Assembly: GCA_964578535.1 (NCBI GenBank)
Contig: CAZODI010000015.1
Coordinates: forward strand, 1 to 64,000
Origin: PHBD01 sp964578535
GTDB lineage: Bacteria; Desulfobacterota; Syntrophia; Syntrophales; PHBD01
Reading direction: 5' to 3'
DNA: 64,000 nt
In this document: one piece after another, positions 62,446 to 64,000 of the stretch
Layout of the letters: the number at the start of each line of letters is the position of its first letter
Position numbering within the stretch: the first letter of the stretch is position 1
Notes under the pieces: generated by a model
The model's database searches: none
Told to the model about the DNA's origin: nothing
What the model saw: only the letters and a program-made list of their open reading frames with translations
Translations under genes and position numbers: made by a program

Positions 62446-63645
62446 ATGAACGACAAATTCATGAGCGTGCTGTGGATCGTTGCCCTGTTTTTGATTTTCC
62501 CGCTTCCCTCCTTTGCCGGAACGACGAACATTGAGGCCACCGGCGAATACATCATGGGCGACAACGATACCGTCATCGAAGCCAAAAAACTGGCGCTTCA
62601 GGACGCCAAGCGGCTCGCCCTGGAGAAGGTGGGGACGTACGTGGAGAGTACGACGGAGGTGAAGGAAAACGCCGTCACCCGGGACGAGATCCGGCAGTAC
62701 AGCGCCGGGATCGTGAAAGTCCGGGAAGTAAATGAAGAAAGAAGGCTTTTGGAAAACAAGGCGACCTTGATCCGGGTGCATGTCGTAGCGACGGTGGACC
62801 CGGGCGTCCTGGTGAAGCAGCTCCTGGCCCTCCGGGACCGTAAGGACGTGGAGCAAAAAGCGAAAAAGCTGTCGATTGAAAACGATGCCCTCCGGAAGGA
62901 CATCGAGCAGTTGAATGCACAGTTGAAGGGCGCTCTCAGCGGAAAGCAGCACCAGCAGCTGAGGCTGAAGCGAGAGGCGGCCCTGGACAGGATCCTGGAA
63001 AACGACAAGGGGCTCACCATGCTCGTCAGCGGGGAGGAGCTGGTGAAGGTTTCCCTCCTGGAGCGGCAGAAAAAGCAGGACGACCGGCAGCTGGTCAAAC
63101 GGTTCCTGAAGGAAGTGGCCGCCGCCTACCGGATCGACAGCCGGGAGCCGGAGGTGGAGGACAACGGGGACGGAACCTCCAACCTCTCGATCCACTATTC
63201 CATCCAGCTCCCCGGCCGTTACGGCCTGGACAATTCCTTGATTTCCGTACCCTCCAGCAGTGAATTCATGGCTTTGGGTTTCAAGATCATGGCGTATTCC
63301 AACGGTGGGCTCTTTTTCAAATGCGCCGACAGCGGCAATCGGAAGTGCGAGCGGATGCTGACCTATTTCGGCGAGGAGGTGCGCCGGTTCCGGATCATCA
63401 CGAAAGTAGGGAAGCGAACCCTGAAGGAGATGATTGCCGTATCATCCATGTCCGATGAGAAAACCGTTTACGGGCGCTCGAAACCTTTCCGGCCGGCTGT
63501 GCGTTCCCGCGTGAAGCTGAGCAGCCCGACGTTCGAGTATTATCCCCTTGTAAATAAGGCGAGCTATGTATCCAAATTCGCCAATTTGCCCCATGACGAA
63601 CTGCGGGACGTGTCCACCATCCAGATTCACATCGTTTATGATTGA
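62446..63645 (+). CDS. Exported protein with LPP20/FlgT-N-like domain
   Basis: The 399-residue protein has a signal peptide (FMSVLWIVALFLIFPLPSFA). A domain resembling LPP20/FlgT N-terminal modules follows (ATGEYIMGDNDTVIEAKKLALQDAKRLALEKVGTYVES), then a coiled coil (DVEQKAKKLSIENDALRKDIEQLNAQLKG) and a beta-rich C-terminal region containing two cysteines. ATG 62446 begins the signal peptide; an upstream TTG at 62389 would add 19 residues across an A-rich tract. A terminator follows. The function is unknown and the link to AOR may be only positional. Confidence 0.75.
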   Translation: MNDKFMSVLWIVALFLIFPLPSFAGTTNIEATGEYIMGDNDTVIEAKKLALQDAKRLALEKVGTYVESTTEVKENAVTRDEIRQYSAGIVKVREVNEERRLLENKATLIRVHVVATVDPGVLVKQLLALRDRKDVEQKAKKLSIENDALRKDIEQLNAQLKGALSGKQHQQLRLKREAALDRILENDKGLTMLVSGEELVKVSLLERQKKQDDRQLVKRFLKEVAAAYRIDSREPEVEDNGDGTSNLSIHYSIQLPGRYGLDNSLISVPSSSEFMALGFKIMAYSNGGLFFKCADSGNRKCERMLTYFGEEVRRFRIITKVGKRTLKEMIAVSSMSDEKTVYGRSKPFRPAVRSRVKLSSPTFEYYPLVNKASYVSKFANLPHDELRDVSTIQIHIVYD

Positions 63646-63676
63646 TCCGGTGTGCCCATAATATGCAGGGAGTACA

Positions 63677-63714
63677 GGGGGGCACGGACGTTATGTCCGT
63701 GCCCCCCTTGTCTT
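63677..63714 (+). terminator. Intrinsic terminator after the exported-protein gene
   Basis: GGGGGGCACGGAC (63677-63689) pairs with GTCCGTGCCCCCC (63695-63707) and runs into TTGTCTT. Confidence 0.85.
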
Positions 63715-63751
63715 ATCCTTGGCTCGATCCGTCGAGCGGAAGATCGGCCGC

Positions 63752-63778
63752 AAAAAGCCTCCGGCGAGGCCGGAGGCT
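63752..63778 (-). terminator. Intrinsic terminator of the chemotaxis receptor gene
   Basis: AGCCTCCGGC (63756-63765) and GCCGGAGGCT (63769-63778) form a perfect 10-bp stem. On the minus strand it is followed by TTTTTG. Confidence 0.85.
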
Positions 63779-63821
63779 CTGATTGCTTTGTTACAAGAGA
63801 GGGCGACGAGGAGGTTTCTTC

Positions 63822-64000
63822 TCAGAAATCCTTGAAATCACCGTCATCCAGAGGAATGATGTCCTTGGGCTTCATCCCTTTTCCCGAGGTCTTGCCGGCC
63901 GCGGGCGGGCGCTTCAGGGTGGGAAGGCGGAGCTTCCGCGCAGGGCCTTCCGAAAGCTGGATTGCGCCGTGTCCGTTGGAGCTGCTGCCGCCGATGACGG
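63822..64000 (-). CDS. Methyl-accepting chemotaxis protein, C-terminal end (partial)
   Basis: The minus-strand frame entering from the right edge ends at 63822 (TGA). It encodes a Gly/Ser/Lys-rich tail (KLRLPTLKRPPAAGKTSG) followed by MKPKDIIPLDDGDFKDF. Flexible tails with an acidic-aromatic (PLDD-x-DFKDF) end are found on chemoreceptors of Desulfobacterota. The signalling domain lies outside the window, so the call rests on the tail alone. Confidence 0.6.
   Translation of the reverse strand, partial: VIGGSSSNGHGAIQLSEGPARKLRLPTLKRPPAAGKTSGKGMKPKDIIPLDDGDFKDF

Overview
The window is about 64 kb of GC-rich, densely coded, apparently chromosomal DNA. It holds no rRNA, tRNA, CRISPR array or insertion sequence that I could recognise. 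The gene set suggests a strictly anaerobic Gram-negative bacterium of the Desulfobacterota (former Deltaproteobacteria), most like the syntrophic or fermentative acid degraders of the Syntrophales group. The pointers are two 2-oxoacid:ferredoxin oxidoreductases, a tungsten-type aldehyde:ferredoxin oxidoreductase, an acyl-CoA dehydrogenase with an electron-transfer flavoprotein, a CaiB-type CoA transferase, a short-chain fatty acid transporter and several sigma-54 activators. LPS genes (waaA, gmhA) and an OmpH/Skp chaperone show an outer membrane. The taxon is inferred from gene content only.

Layout. 0.1-3.4 kb: nitronate monooxygenase, rpe and waaA. 3.5-6.5 kb: a four-subunit pyruvate:ferredoxin oxidoreductase operon (porGDAB, minus strand), preceded by a promoter, a tiny hydrophobic ORF and a terminator. 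7.0-10.5 kb: an ECF sigma factor, a CaiB-family protein and an AtoE-like transporter with an attenuator-like leader. 10.7-16.1 kb: a zinc-ribbon protein, a decayed mtgA, a CcdA-thioredoxin fusion with a second thioredoxin-fold protein, and small secreted or cytosolic proteins. 16.3-20.6 kb: a PAS/sigma-54 activator, a slyD remnant, an exported superoxide dismutase, Usp and WrbA. 20.7-27.4 kb: a minus-strand energy operon (acyl-CoA dehydrogenase-rubredoxin fusion, PfpI, EtfB, ferredoxin-EtfA, KorA, KorB) that probably passes electrons from acyl-CoA oxidation through ETF toward ferredoxin.

27.9-32.6 kb: an SPFH/zinc-ribbon protein diverges from an HD phosphohydrolase, which is translationally coupled to a class III ribonucleotide reductase homologue lacking the glycyl-radical glycine and an active-site cysteine segment. 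32.8-38.1 kb: gmhA, grpE, dnaK, a PBP-activator-like lipid-envelope protein and surE. 38.1-41.1 kb: a tandem Usp, a YwqK/MORN-repeat protein and a glycerol-3-phosphate-dehydrogenase-like protein. 41.1-42.8 kb: a complete-looking trp attenuator (leader peptide with three consecutive Trp codons, antiterminator and terminator) in front of a trpB2-type gene. 43.1-44.7 kb: a small protein and RarA. 45.1-48.9 kb: a sensor kinase/NtrC-type regulator pair with palindromic operator candidates and an intervening repeat element, then cutA.

48.9-56.5 kb: two methyltransferases, OmpH, paralogous small coiled-coil proteins coupled to a C39-like peptidase, a cyclase, an OFA-type MFS transporter and a UbiA prenyltransferase. 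56.9-63.6 kb: an aldehyde/alcohol redox module consisting of an SCP2-like protein, a degenerate and an intact Fe-alcohol dehydrogenase, an AOR, a four-cluster ferredoxin and an exported protein. The window ends in the C-terminus of a chemotaxis receptor on the minus strand. Most promising observations: the HD/NrdD-like pseudoenzyme pair, the trp attenuator on trpB2, the leader-peptide attenuator on the AtoE gene, and the paired intact/degenerate alcohol dehydrogenases beside AOR.
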